Shown here piece after piece: positions 14,193 through 14,215 of a DNA stretch of 14,215 nt. This stretch comes from JBHIBA01 sp046758845 (GTDB taxonomy: Bacteria; UBA8248; JACPRG01; G963555815), in NCBI GenBank assembly GCA_046758845.1, contig JBHIBA010000092.1, positions 1 to 14,215 on the forward strand, written 5' to 3'. The position numbers and the translations under genes were made by a program. The notes beneath the pieces were generated by a model, which was not told the origin of the DNA, made no database searches, and worked only from the letters and a program-made list of their open reading frames with translations. Each line of letters starts with the position of its first letter. Within the stretch, counting starts at the first letter, position 1.

Positions 14193-14215
14193 ATGTCTTA
14201 CCGCAGGCGTTGGTG
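14193..14215 (+). CDS. Possible start of a further gene, cut by the window edge
   Basis: ATG at 14193 has GGAG (14181-14184) 8 bases upstream and opens a frame reading MSYRRRW to the edge. The same frame is also open from an ATG at 14130, which has no ribosome binding site. An extended -10-like TGGTATTCT lies at 14154-14162, so the gene might have its own promoter or continue the operon. Only seven residues are visible, so no function can be proposed. Confidence 0.3.

Noticed and set aside
1..14215. CRISPR arrays, tRNA or rRNA genes, and insertion sequences
   Set aside because: I saw no regularly spaced short repeats with unique spacers, no tRNA-like T-arm or cloverleaf, no rRNA stretch, no transposase or integrase, and no target-site duplications. 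The only tandem repeats are the coding TPR units.

Overview
This is a GC-rich stretch (above 60% by eye) with tightly packed genes, GTG and TTG starts as well as ATG, and clear GGAG-type ribosome binding sites, so it is bacterial. The gene content is a fused TAXI-type TRAP transporter, a UbiD-type decarboxylase, an SDR, a molybdenum hydroxylase large subunit, a hydantoinase/oxoprolinase A and B pair, and an arylmalonate-decarboxylase-like enzyme. This mix is common in uncultivated soil, sediment and groundwater lineages (Rokubacteria/Methylomirabilota-like, Tectomicrobia-like, some Proteobacteria). No ribosomal or taxonomic marker is present, so the lineage is a guess.

Layout. Positions 1-287 hold no convincing gene. 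288-1145 (+) encodes a secreted protein of 42-residue kinesin-light-chain-type TPR repeats, probably unrelated to the rest. 1146-1590 is a structured zone between convergent genes, with hairpins and two G7 tracts. Three minus-strand genes follow, transcribed from about 5482 down to 1591: TAXI receptor, fused TRAP permease, and a single-cysteine Asp/Glu racemase-superfamily enzyme. A strong intrinsic terminator lies between receptor and permease, and another ends the unit. A compact divergent control region (about 5483-5684) separates these from five plus-strand genes: UbiD decarboxylase, SDR, Mo-hydroxylase large subunit, HyuA and HyuB. HyuA and HyuB overlap by 4 bases. A further gene may begin at 14193 and run off the edge.

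How the genes may work together (inference). The two divergent units look like one catabolic regulon. An organic acid would be captured by the TAXI receptor and imported by the TRAP permease. It could then be processed by a prenyl-FMN decarboxylase, a dehydrogenase/reductase, a molybdenum hydroxylase and an ATP-dependent HyuAB enzyme that opens a lactam/imide or carboxylates a ketone. A malonate-type decarboxylation by the AMDase-like enzyme could complete it. A carboxylated aromatic or N-heteroaromatic compound fits this toolkit, but no single step fixes the substrate. I do not recognise the combination as a described pathway. Unusual active-site details include Gly/Cys with a changed dioxyanion pocket in the AMDase-like protein, Gly at the usual catalytic Ser of the SDR, Cys next to the cofactor Arg in the Mo-hydroxylase, and no partner subunits for that hydroxylase in the window.
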